A stretch of DNA of 64,000 bases from Podospora comata. Its lineage: Eukaryota > Ascomycota > Sordariomycetes > Sordariales > Podosporaceae. Shown here piece by piece: positions 26,886-38,800 of this stretch. Every line of letters begins with the position of its first letter. Position 1 is the first letter of the stretch. The notes under the pieces were generated by a model. It made no database searches. It was not told the DNA's origin and saw only the letters and a program-made list of their open reading frames with translations. The stretch is taken from the NCBI GenBank assembly GCA_017354895.1, contig CP071494.1:2418001-2482000 (forward strand), read 5' to 3'. A program made the translations under genes and the position numbers.

Positions 26886-29800
26886 GACACCCGCACGAAA
26901 GGCCGGTGGTGGGGGGGAGGGGGGGGCAACGCTTGAAAGCCCGAATAGCGACGGTCTCTTTTTTTCATGGGACGACAGAACCAAGCCTTTTCCTGGTCCC
27001 CTGCTCCTAGCTACACAGTTCTCTCTACCGACAGGAGCACAATAGTGTAGCTCCGTTTCACACTATTATCCAGAGCCTTGCGTTTTTCTCCTGGGATGGT
27101 CGTCAACAGGCAGCGCGGGGGAGTCCCTGTGCTGGGTCGAGTGGCCACGTTTTGGCGAGGATTTACTCAGGGAGCGCCGGTTATCGCTCGTGCGTTAGAA
27201 GCAGGGCGCACAGTTCCAGCGTCTTGACATGTGGAACGACGTCCGCGCCAGTCGGGTCGTATTTGCTTTTTTGCCATACATATCATGATGCCTATTTCCC
27301 CTTTGGAAAACCAGACGATATCGGCCGTGGGATGAGATATTTTCCTGCAATAGGCAATGCCCCGCGTTGGTCTACACATACTGTCGTCACATAGCATTGC
27401 TGATTGGCTGCCCGGCAGCTTGGAAAGGGCTAGGCGGTGCTGCTCGCTGCCCATCTCGGGGCGTGGTGGTGCGTGGAGGTTGCAGTCAAATGGGGGGGCA
27501 GTTTGGGGGTCCATATGGGGGGGCTCGGGGGGGCCACTGGAGGGTACGGGTGGTTGAACAATGAGGAAAAGCTCGCGTGCTTGTCCTGGACCCTGGCATG
27601 ACATCTGGCAGGGGGCCCCGGCCTCGCTGACGACAGGCTAGGATCAAGATGCCGCCGCGGCGCCACTGGGACAGGCCCTCATTCTTATCCGACGACACTG
27701 ATTGGCCGCCCTTTTCTGGGTAAAGCCGGTGGGATGGTGCTCACGAAGGGCTGCGGGGTCGACGGGAGCTAGCATTCTGCGAGGACATCGGCGCAGGGCA
27801 GGGAAGCGGCGCCAAAAACGACGCAGAATCACCCGGCTCATTTTCGTGCGACTCCGACGTCGCTGGAGTCCTAGTGGCCGTCCTACGCTACTCATGTCCC
27901 TCATGTCCGCTTCCCTCCGGCGCATCCCGCGTTTAGTCATTGAAAAGGCAGACGAGCTCCTCGACACGACGACGGCAGGGTTGAGGGTTGCGGTTTGGCT
28001 GATCAGCCTCCGGTCTTGCAGCAGGTAATATTTGCTGCTATCTGTGCAGTTGTAATGTGAACTGGTAACCAATTCCCAACTGACCACTGATAGGCATTTA
28101 TTTGAAGCTGGCCTCTCCCGGCCATCTTGGACGTCGAGCCCTTGTTACCTAACCAACACTGCCAACCCCCATTCAGCTGTCAAAGTCACAAATATCGCTC
28201 AAACATAAACGGAAGACCAACATGGAAGGACACGTTTCGAGATCGGGCAGAGCAGGCTGTTGTTGGTGATTGAATGTGTCTAGTAGTCGAGCTGAACATA
28301 AGGCAGGCAGGACACCACCATTCGGCACCTCCGTCGTCATGATGTCTTGCAGCCTGCATTTCCTTGCATTTCACTTTCTGTCTCCTTTCGATGACGCACT
28401 CGGGCGTGATATCCCTCAAGCTGCGCCATGGCTCTTAGTCTCGACCAGTGGGTAACCAAGACTTTCCCAAGATCTGTTTTGTATCCACACGGGAAAATCC
28501 GACAAATCGTAACCTCTTAAATTCAACCAGGGACATCCCTTCTTCATGGGGAACCCTACCCCAATGGGGTCAAGGATATCCCGACTTTGACGATGAGTTG
28601 GGAAAAAACGGCCGACGGAAAATACGATCTAGGTGTTGGGTTTTTTGTCTGTTTGTTCCTCACCACCAGGGAAAAAAACTACCGAACGACCTCCTCATCT
28701 TGAATATGACGGAGGCCGAGACGGGTAGGTTTGGGGTTTATCCTTGGTATACTCTAGCTGGTGAGAAACAAATATGGGGGGATAATTGTTCTTTGGAACT
28801 TTCGTCATCTTTTCTAGCAACCAGGATGTGGAACAACCCAGTAGCACCTATGCTTTTCTCGAACTGCTGGGCAGAAGTCAAATGATGATGCCTGACGACG
28901 AGCTTTGGGGTGTTGTGTTGATTTGTTCTGTTTCTTCGCCCCGAGCCCCGAGATCCCCCGGCCGGCGTAAGTGCGAACGGCGCTTAGGTAGTGTAGTGGG
29001 CTGAGTTTCGGAGCCAGGCCCGATGATGAAGAGGGTACGGGGACTAGAACTAGATGACTGGGGACCGGGGGAGAGGGGGATCTCGGAAGGAAACGGCTTG
29101 ACGCGGCTCTTTTCGATGTATTCTAGATTTACTGTATGTGTGGGCATGACACGCGCGCGGGACGGTGATCAGATAAGAAAACACCAGGGTCTTGTTTGAG
29201 GATGAGAGCCAGTGAGGGGAGGTTGCATTACATGAATGCATGCTGTGTGGTTTTGATGGTGTCGGAAGGACCGGAGCGGCGGGACTGAGCGAGCAGCAAG
29301 AATGTCAACGGGTACCTGGTGGTTGTGTGTAACGGAGGAGGACAACGACAACGACCTCGGCCGAGAGGGACATCAACATGGGACGTGGGGGTTGGGTATG
29401 TTGAAGGGGAACACTCAGCTCGGCGAGCCCTTTCTCGTCGGCGAATTCCTCGCTGTTGCGAGCGCCTCCGTCCCGTCTTGTCTCGTCTCGTCTCAGGTTG
29501 TCTAGAGACCAGACCAGACCAGGTCGAAAATATTCGTCGTCTCATCTTTCCAAACCCTCTTCTTCTTTTTCTTCCTCCTCCTCGTCCTCCTTCTCCTCTT
29601 CTTCACTTCCACCGTTTTCTTCGTGCCAGTCCTGCTATCTCCGACAATTTAAGCTTCACAATGACACCGTCAATCTGCAGTCGCACAAACAAGCCTCCTG
29701 CACCCCATCTAGGCCAGATCTGTCCATGACAAGAGGACATACATTCCCCAAAAGAGAAGACGGTCCCTGTGTATAAGGTAGGTAGGTAGTCTAGCACGTG

Positions 29801-29836
29801 GGTACGTACCTTGGATAGGTACGTATCTACGTACCT
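29801..29836. promoter_or_regulatory. Paired GTACGTAC palindromes
   Basis: A perfect 10-bp palindrome GGTACGTACC (29801-29810) is followed at 29817-29836 by two 9-bp arms AGGTACGTA / TACGTACCT around a 2-bp spacer. A GTAG repeat lies just before. They could bind a dimeric factor or form a small hairpin. No gene nearby identifies the target. Confidence 0.4.
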
Positions 29837-29957
29837 CTTTGCTGCCGCTGCTACTGTGATCCCCTACTACCACTAAAAAATAACATGTGAAAGAGCAAAA
29901 GCCAAGAATGAGTCTATTTCGGCTTGTGGGAAACGGCGGCGCGTGTGCAAGATCATC

Positions 29958-30120
29958 TGATAAGATAATCTGTATCTGTTGGGGTGATGTGACTAGTAGG
30001 GGGATGTCAGGCTCGGTGCGCTTGGCTGAGGGAGATGAGATTGATAAGATAATCAGGGAGATGGTGAAGTTGGGTGAGTGTCGGCATGTCTATCGGAGGA
30101 AACTGATCTGATAAGATTAT
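29958..30120. promoter_or_regulatory. Three TGATAAGAT(A/T)AT elements
   Basis: Near-identical copies at 29958-29970, 30042-30054 and 30109-30120. Each holds a TGATAAG core, the preferred site of fungal GATA factors such as AreA/NIT2 or the white-collar family. Function is inferred only. Confidence 0.4.
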
Positions 30121-30490
30121 TTAGGGGGTGGTGTGGCCTGTTGGTGTACTTTGGGCTGGTGGGAGGACTGATGTTCTTTTTTTGGGGTGGTGATATAAGA
30201 GGGGGGTTGTCTGTTGCGGGTGAGTTGAAATGTTGGCGGTGTTTCTTCATGTTATTTGTGATATCGGGGGTGATGAAGGTGGATGGAGTGAGATTTGCTT
30301 ATGGTGACGTGGGACCTCTCATCGTGTGCTTTTGTCTTGTTTTCGGTTTACTTATATACGTCAGGCAGGTATATGCGGCATGAGTATATTCAGGCTGAGC
30401 TATCCTGTGTAAGCCTTCATTACATGTATCCTGTCATCAAAGGTTGTCGTGGGGTTTTGTTGGTTGGTTCTTTTAACAGGCTCTAGCTTA

Positions 30491-30544
30491 CATGCTCCCA
30501 TTCATGTGCTCTCACTCATGTGCTCTCACTCATATGCTCTCATT
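30491..30544. repeat. 14-bp tandem repeat
   Basis: Unit CATGTGCTCTCACT is repeated twice exactly (30503-30530). A one- to two-base variant follows (30531-30544) and a shortened copy precedes (30491-30502). Confidence 0.75.
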
Positions 30545-32205
30545 TTTGTGTTAGAACTTATCGTCTCTCATTCCTTCAGTCTCATTCGGCATCCCATCTA
30601 ATACCTCTTCGATAGAATTTATCTCAGTGGGTACATGACTCCAGGCACTTACAGGGCAGCGCTTGCAGACCTACTTTTCCACAAAATCTCTCGCACGACT
30701 ATTCTCACGATTTTCCTTCCACAGTTGCTCTTACACTACTATTCTTATGGCTACTGTGTATCTGTTGCTCTTACATAACTGCACTTAAACCACTGCTCTT
30801 ACACCATTGCTCCCACGCCACCTTTCATCATCTTTGCACAGTTTCTCTCGTCTCTTTCTGATTCAAAACGCACTGCTGGCCTAGAGTTGCATGAATCTTC
30901 AGACCGTAAAACCTCACAAATGTCTTGCATGGCAAGTCCCCTACAGCTTACTTAGATACCCAAGGGACCCTGGTAACCAAGCTAGATATAGCTTTCTTGG
31001 TTTCCTCAAATTTCACATGCTTCAGGGTGTTTGCAAACTACTAGTTTAAAACCCTTGATCAAGTCTAGACTAAACATACAACCCTCCCTTCCCCGTGACA
31101 AGGAGAAGAAGGTGGTTCTTGTCTAGCCTTTGACGGGATTGGTTGTCTCCTATTCAGGAACGAGACAGGTGAAAGGAAGCTGAGAACCACACGCTCACAA
31201 GCACATACCTGTCCTACGTCTACGAGCAACAGTCACAGACGCATTTCATCCGATTCAGGGATGCAGGGGCAGTGTGACTCACCACCTCGTCAAATCATAA
31301 GACGACAACCTTGGACAGTGTATGATCCCCAACACTCGAATGCCAGTAACCTACCTGTCAGGTCAAGCTCTCCATTATTTTCACATCATATCACCACCAG
31401 GCCGTGGGCCGAATCCATATCGCCATGCACGTGAGCCGGCAGTGCACCTTCCATTCCAGCAGTCTATGACTCTACATTGCAAACTAGCTTTTTTATTTTC
31501 CCTACCCACTACATCTTCCAGCAGCTCCTTACATTCCTTGGGCTGTATCCCCAACTTCCATTTTGCCCAGTCTCACTTGGTTGTCCATCATCTCATATAC
31601 AACTGACCAAAACCAATTTGCAGCTTCGAAAAATACAACAACACAGACAAAACCAAAGGCGGGTATCTCCTTCTCTTTTCCAGTCTTCACTCCCAACAGA
31701 CAGCTCAAACAGTTGAATAACCAAAAGCACACAGCATACCATCATCCATCACAACTTCAAGGACAGAACGGACAAGAAGATATACAAACAGACCAACATC
31801 AGAAGGCAAAACTCAGAACACGCAAACGGAAAAAAAGACAAGATGTCCCAGTAAAAAAAGTTTATAATTTCAAAAGATAAAAAAAAATAAAAATAAGAAA
31901 GGAAGTATGTAACAGTCGTAACATGGTAATGTTCGGTGGTATACGGCGGAGAGAGTTAGGTAATGGGTAGAAGAGAAATGAAAGAATCGAAAGTCGTGTT
32001 TTCTTTTGTTTTTTGTTTTCTTTTAAACAAAAGGCGTCTCGGTCTAAGCTCTTCCGCTTTTCCATCCCCCCTTTTCCCCCCAATTGATTCCCAACCCCTA
32101 TTCCCCCTTTGATCAACAACCATCAGAAGCCCAGGAGGGAAAAGAGAAAAAGAAAAAGAAAAGTCTCGACTCGTCAACCCGCGGCCAGCTCAGCTAACCA
32201 GCCGC

Positions 32206-33230
32206 TTATGACACCTGCATAACCATAGGCCCGGCAACGGTAATCTCATCGGTGATCACACCCGTCAAAGGACCCGCGCTGGTCAAGCTGACATAGGTGA
32301 CACCGGCCAAGTTCTGGGGCACCTCGCACCCGGCCTCCTGCGTGAAGGTAGTGAAGACGGTGCCGCCGGGGTTGCCACCAGTAGTGAAGCCGCAGTGCGT
32401 AGCCCCGGCAGCAGCCTCGCTCTCCAACCGGATGACAGTACCAGCAGTAACAGTCGCCGCGTCAATCCCTGCGCCCAAGGCCAAGGATGGGAACGCAGTC
32501 AAGATCAAGTTCGACCCCTCAGGGCAGCTCTCGATAAAAGGCGCAGCGAGCGAAAAGACCTGCTTCGGCGTGAGAGGGGTGTCGAACGCCTGGGGGACGG
32601 CAACCACCCCGCTGGCGGCGCGGACAAAGGTCTGGTGGCGGGCCTCGATGGTGAGGATGGAGCCGGCGGTGGTGAGGATGGAGCCGTCGGAGATGAGGGC
32701 GGCGGCGCCGAGGTAGGCAGATACACCCACGTTCTCGAGGACGGCGGCGGTGGCGACCATGCCGGCGGCGTCGGTGAAGCCGAAGTTGTATGTGCACGGC
32801 TGGACGGGCTGGACGCCGGCCTGGGCGAGGGCGGATTGGAGAAGCACGACGTGCTCCTCTTCGGTCTTGCCGATCTTGGTCAGGTCCTCGATTTGGCGCT
32901 CGTTAAGGCCGAGGGCTTGGAAGTCGGTGACAGGGAAGCGGGCGAAGCCTTGCTGGTAGAAGGCTGCTTCGAGCCATTCGAGGGTGAGGGCGCTGGAGGG
33001 TAGGTTAGTGTCAAAGTTGGCTACATGGGACTGGTTTGATTGAGGTCAACTCACAATTGAAGAATGTCAAGATCGTTGATACCAAGAGCCTGAGCAGCAG
33101 CGTTTTGACGCTTCGCGTGTTGGTACATCTTCAGCTGGGCCTTGTTGAGCTTGGGAATTGATGGGAGGGCCGAAGCAACAGCCGCAAGTCCCGCAACAAC
33201 CACCCCAAGTGTCTTTGTGAATGAAGGCAT
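32206..33230 (-). CDS. Secreted ferritin-like protein (Rds1 / 'late sexual development protein' type)
   Basis: Exons 33230-33055 and 32992-32206 encode 320 aa; the 62-nt intron splits a Phe codon. Residues 1-22 form a signal peptide ending ASA-LP. A ferritin-like four-helix domain follows, with the helix NDLDILQFALTLEWLEAAFYQQG near residue 55 and the acidic/His pair EEEHV near residue 100. The second half is Thr/Gly/Ala-rich and may be a beta domain (LTSAGPLTGVITDEITVAGP). Family members include S. pombe Rds1, a stress- and nutrient-regulated protein, and Pezizomycotina proteins annotated as late sexual development proteins. The biochemical role is not established, and metal binding is only suggested by the Glu/His residues. 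The start is the ATG that begins the signal peptide. The gene stands alone. Confidence 0.88.
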
Positions 33231-35818
33231 TATGTCGGTTGTGTGTGTGTGTGTGCGAGAGAGAGAGATTCCCGTTTCTTTCCAAATGTCCTTTCGGTTA
33301 TCGTTCCAAAGCTGTCGAGTTCGAGCAAAGACCAGTCCGGCTGCTTGTATAAAAGAAGAATAAGACAAGACCTGCCCTGAAGTAGGTTGGATATAAAAAG
33401 ATTAAAAAATATTAAAGCTGTAAAAGCTGAATAGATCCAATGAATGGACTAAAGAGTGAGAGACAAGGACAGACTGAAGCTGCTTTTGGTTTTGTTTTGT
33501 TTTTCTTGAAAAAAAGGAGAGTCAAAAGCAGACCAGTGCTTTGGGTAACGAATAGACAAAACACAAGGAGGCGTGGAATGAGGAGGAGAAAGAGAAGAAG
33601 GAGGGGAGGGGAAAGAAAAACGTCATGAGATGGGAAACGGCCATGGATAAAGATGGCCAGCCAAGGAGGATTCCCCTTGTCGTCCTGGTGGCCCGGCGGC
33701 TGCTGGCCCTTCCGGGTCCCGCAGTAATCACTGCTTGCTTCGAAAGAAATCTCGTTCAGGCAATGCGCAGGGTCGTTTCCAGCGCTCAGGGCGCGCGCCG
33801 CGGGGCTTCTGCTTCATCGAGTTCGGCTTCCCGTCAGACGGCAACCCAAGAGCAGCACTTCAGATGGCAGGACTGAGGACCTCGACGTCTTGGTGTTTCG
33901 TTTCCCTCGAGCCTTTGGAACCCCCTGCCGCAGCTACCGCCAATCACATCGCCATCTTCACCTTTAAAGTTAAGATTGAGGCTCCTCACCCCCCTGCTCG
34001 GGACCTGGCTCGCACGCAACGCTCTGTGTGGGGGCGTACAGCCCCAACCACTGAGAGCACGTGCCAAGAGTGTGCCAGGGGGTTGCACAGAAGCTTGGGG
34101 GTAGCCGCGCTGGGGTGATCTGCGACAGTGGCGTACGCGATGCTCGTCTCAGGAACGTTTCAATTCAGACGGACCGCAGCAGAACCGACATCTTTTCCTT
34201 CTGTCTTCTGCCCCCTATCCAGCCTCTTGTTCATCCGAGCGAGCTGCCATCTCCATGGGTGGATACCTCTAGGTATTGCTCGAAGCTTATCGCCATCTCC
34301 ATAACCTTATTGCGACATACGGTAGGCCGCCCCTTTCTCGTGACTGAGCGATAGCGTCGCATCGGTTCCTGACATGCAACCCAGTAGAAACAACAACAAG
34401 AAAATCATCCCGACGCCGTGTTCTTCTTCCGTGATGTTCAAGGGGATCCCCATTGCATCCGTGATCCCGTCCACACCCGCCCACCACCACCCATCACGAT
34501 TCGAATCCTGTCAAAAGGTTGCCACAGTTGTTTCCAAGTGGCCCATCTGACGTCGAGATCACGGCCAGGTACCGTACTGCAAAGTAAATGTTTAAGCTTC
34601 TTTCAGGCCAGCCTACGGCCTAGAATTGCAACACCACAAGCACCTACCTACTTATGTGTGTGTGAGTGGACATTGAATCAAGCCTCAAGCTCTTGACTCG
34701 CTGCCCAAAGCCAAGCACAAGGTCCTCCTTCGTAGAACGAATCTGGCAAACAGCTCCCTTTCTCCACGGAGCATTCCATTCCCCCCCTACCTACCCTACC
34801 TCAACCACGCCACTGCTAGCTATTAGCTACAGGTAGCTGGTACCGTAGATTCAGACAAACCTCAACCACCAACCTCGAGCTAAACTAAAAAACATCTCTC
34901 ACGTCCACGTCCAACAGGCCAGCTTGTTTCCACCCCAAACACCGTCCCCCCATCACTCAGAACCCACCCTCTTCCAAGAATGATGATCTCGGAGTTATCA
35001 ACCTCAGAACCCACCACCCCAACTCTGAAATCTACAATCCCGAGAACCCTTCATCGAACAATCGAACACCTTCCCCCCCTAAAGCAAGGTCGCATCAAAA
35101 TCCCACCCACTGCACAACCCCCGACTCATGTTTCCAACCACCTACTACTACTGTAGACAAAATCCCGAGATCCGAACATTCGCATAAACCTCGACCCCCC
35201 AGCCCCGCCCAGCCCAGCCGGCACTTCAGTCTTCCATTTTTCTCCTCCCTTAAACATCCCGCAGACATTATTTTCAGCCTGTATACCAAGGAAAAAAATA
35301 AAGGTGTGACACACACAGCCATCTTGAAACCGGAAATCGGCTTTACAGTCCACTAACCTACCTACACCAAGCCGCACAACACAACACACAAAAACCTCCT
35401 TCCATATCTCGACAACTCACACGCACCAAATCTAACGTTGAAATCGCGTTCATTAAACAACTTCCCTACTTGTGCTCATCTCACTGCTTGCCCCCCCCCT
35501 CCCTCTTTCCATCATCCTAATACTACTCCCTTTCCATACCATCTCCCCTTTTCATCCCAGCCTACCCCCTCAGCTTTCCAGCAATGATGACCCTCGGCTC
35601 TAAACCACCCCCATCATCAACTTCTTCCCTTCACAACTCATTGCACTGATATCCCCCCACACCGAACCAAATTGTTCCTTCTCCTCTTCTCCATCTTCCG
35701 TAATTCTTTACATACTATCCACTTAATCTTCCCATCAGACCCCATCTCCATTTCATAACCTCCGTAGTAGCATTGCAATCAATATTACAAAAAAAACAGT
35801 ATTGTAATGGCTAACAGA
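33231..35818. other. Intergenic: promoter of the ferritin-like gene and 3' flank of SSD1
   Basis: 2.6 kb without a recognisable gene. The part next to 33231 is promoter and leader of the ferritin-like gene and has a GT run at about 33238-33254. The 34.8-35.8 kb part is C-rich on the plus strand (G-rich on the SSD1 strand) and probably includes the SSD1 3' UTR. Confidence 0.5.
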
Positions 35819-38800
35819 TTACAAAGCATAAGGGTTAAGAGAGCGGATAGTCAAGCAACTGCAATACTTGTTAGTCATCATGATACTCATTAAACAGCAA
35901 CAAGTAAAAACTCACGGTGGGCTCTTGCTGAGATCCGTCTTGAGAATGACCGGCACGCGCGTCATCTCGGTAACATCCTGGATGTACTCCCCGCCCTCCT
36001 CTCTCAGCTTGAAAAGCTTGAGATACTTCTCCTTGTTGGTAAGGCGAGTCTCGGGCGCCTCGGTAACCGGCACCTTGGAATCCGACCGAGTGCGGTGCAG
36101 AGTCGACGAAGAGCGAGTAGGCGAGCCGGGCACGCTCTGAGTGGGGCGCTCGGCGAGAGAAGCACCAGCCATGGCCTCGGTGATGTCAGAAGCATTGTCC
36201 TCATCATCGTCAAAGAGAGCATCGGCCGACTCGGGCGCAATGGTGCCAGTCTCGGTCTGCTTGCGAGCAGCCTCCTCGCGCTCCTTCTTGACACGTTCAG
36301 CCTCCTCGGCCTGGCGGGCAGCGGCCATGGCGTTGGAAACCCTCTGCGAGGCACCGCCAGCCCTGGGCCTCTCGTCCTCGGGGACGTAAGCCGAGCTGGG
36401 GACACCCTTCTCCCAGTAGAGCTCAAGAACACGCTTCTCCTTTCTGAACTCGGCCTTCTTGAGAGGGAGCTGGTCGCAGTGGACGCGCTTTTCGAAGCCC
36501 CAGTCGGGGATGAGCACATCAAACGCCGATTCGTAGACACAGACGACGATACCCTCGCTGATGAGATCGCCGTTGGTCTCCTGACGGACCTTGTCCATGG
36601 TACGGCAGGCCTCGATGTGGACGCTCTGCTCCTGAGCATTCTGAGCAGAGTCCTTCTTGGTGTTGCAAGACTCGACCGTCTTGATGAGATTTTCCAAGTC
36701 TTCGGTGTACTCGGTCTCGGTAAGAACAGCTTCAAGCTGACGGTGAACCAAAATGTCGGCGTAGCGCCGGGTCGGGGCAGTGAAATGAGTGTAGAGCGGC
36801 ACATTAAGAGCATAATGAGACCAAAGGTGGTGGGCAGTCTTGCCAGCAATAAAGTACTTGGCGCGTTGCATCGACTTCAGGAGCAGTGTTTCCATGCCCT
36901 TTCTGATGTCAGAATCGTCCACTCTGAACAGGCTGTTCTGGAGAGACCCGCTGCTGGTCGAGTCAATCTCATAGCCCAGAGCGGACATGCGCTCCACAAA
37001 AGTCTGCAGACGGCGAGAGTTGGGAGGGGCGTGGCGGCGCAGAAGGGCCTTCTCGGGAAGAGCAGCGGCCAAGCGCTGAGCGACGTAGGTGTTGGTCTTG
37101 TGCATGAGCTCTTCAACGAGCTCGGTGGCCAAGCTGCTATCAAAGACATTGTGCTTGACCGGGATGTTCTCATCGTCAAGCTGCTGGAGCAAACGAAGAG
37201 GGGCGATAGGCTCACCGCCAGCACCGAGGCGTGCCTCGTGGAACTTCTGGGCAAGGAGGCTGAGAAGCTGGATATCCTTGGCGCCGGCAACGGGGTGGCT
37301 GAAGCCGGCCTGGTTAGAGAGAGCCTCGTCAATCTGAGACAGCGACAACTTGCCGCCGCTCTTGACAATGCCCTTTCCAATCCAGGTGTCGCCTTCGGCA
37401 ACAGCGCCAGTGTGTGGGTTGACGTGGAAGACAACGCTGACGGTCAAGCGATCCTCCTCGGGAGTCAGGGCACAGTACTCGCCGGACAACTTGGGTGGGA
37501 GAAGAGCGCAGAAACGGTTCATGAGCTGAACGGCGGTGCCGCGCTTCTTGGCCTCTCTGTCGACGAGCGAAGCTGGCTTCACGAAGTGAGTGACATCGGG
37601 AACATGAACACCAATCTCGACCTTGCCATCAGGCAGTGTCTTGACGTGGACACCGTTTCCAAGCTCGGCAGTGCTTTCGAGGTCGAGGGTGAAGACCTTC
37701 TCGCCACGGAAGTCTCTGCGGGAGCCGAGGGCCGCCTCATCTTCCTTTGCAATAGTCCAGTCCGAAGGGTTCACACTGCGCAGAACAGCATCGGAGAACT
37801 CATCCGAAGAGAAGTTGTTGTCACGCAAAAGAGCATCCGTTTCAACCTTGAGATCACCCATCTTTCCGAGCTTTTCGACCAAAGTACCGAAAGGATGGAG
37901 CGAGGTGATGGGCCAGCGCTTGATGCAGGCAACGAAGATCTGGTCGGCGTAGTCCTGGTGCTTCTCAACAAAGTCACGAGGAGCCTGTTCAGTGGGAATG
38001 GCAATCAAGGGAACACGCTTGTCAGTAGGCTTGAACCACACAATCTTGGGCTTCTCCTGAGCACGGTTGTCGTGATGGCGAGAGTTGGACCCATCACGAG
38101 CGGCGCGCTCGGCCTCCTGCTTCTCCTTGGTAGCCTGGCTGCTGGGACGGAGGAGACCCAGGGTGCCGGAGAACATCTGACCAGCCACACGCTCAATGAC
38201 AGCAACAATATGGCCGGCATAAAGAGGCTTGGACTCGTCGTTGATCTCCTCCTCCTCGACGAGAAGGAGGCTCTGACCCTCCACTTCAACGTCGTCATTC
38301 TTCTTTTGGGTAGGGCGCTGTCTCAAACTGCCACGGCGGCGGAGGCCACCTTCGGCGCCATTGTCGTCATTAGTGCTGCCCTGGTTTGTTCCGGCGGTGG
38401 ACCCAGAGCGAGTGTCGGTGATGTCCTTGCGCTTCTTCTTCTCCTCCTTCTCGCGCTTCTGAGACCACACCTCGTCGACATCAAGGAGCTCGACAGCCAC
38501 CAAGTCACCCTCAAGGGCGCGGTTGCGATCCTTGCTGCCGCAAATAAAGATATCGGCATCGAGCAGACCATCCTGAGTCGACACATAAGCGTCACTACGG
38601 TTCTTCTTGTTGACCCGGAGGATACCCGAAACCAGCTGCCCGTCGCCGAGGAGAGCAGGAAGGGTAGCCTGGGGGAGGTAAGGAGTGAAAAGCGTCTTGC
38701 GCTGTTGCTGTTGGGGCTGCTGGGCAGCCATTTGAGGAGCGTGTTGGCTGGCGCCAAGACCAGCCATGTGCTGGCCGCTCATCTGAGCAATCTGGAGAGC

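Larger units (their letters stand above)
26674..32205. other. Long gene-free stretch between NADP-GDH and the ferritin-like gene
   Basis: 5.5 kb in which I recognise no gene; the largest open frames (about 100-145 codons) overlap on opposite strands and lack motifs. It includes the GDH promoter on the left and the 3' UTR of the ferritin-like gene on the right. Repeated GATA motifs, palindromic GTACGTAC elements and a 14-bp tandem repeat occur between 29.8 and 30.6 kb. From about 30.5 to 31.8 kb the plus strand is pyrimidine-rich. Confidence 0.45.

Noticed and set aside
34485-34520. GATTCGAATCC resembling a tRNA B-box
   Set aside because: Flanking bases do not pair to form a T-stem and no A-box lies upstream.
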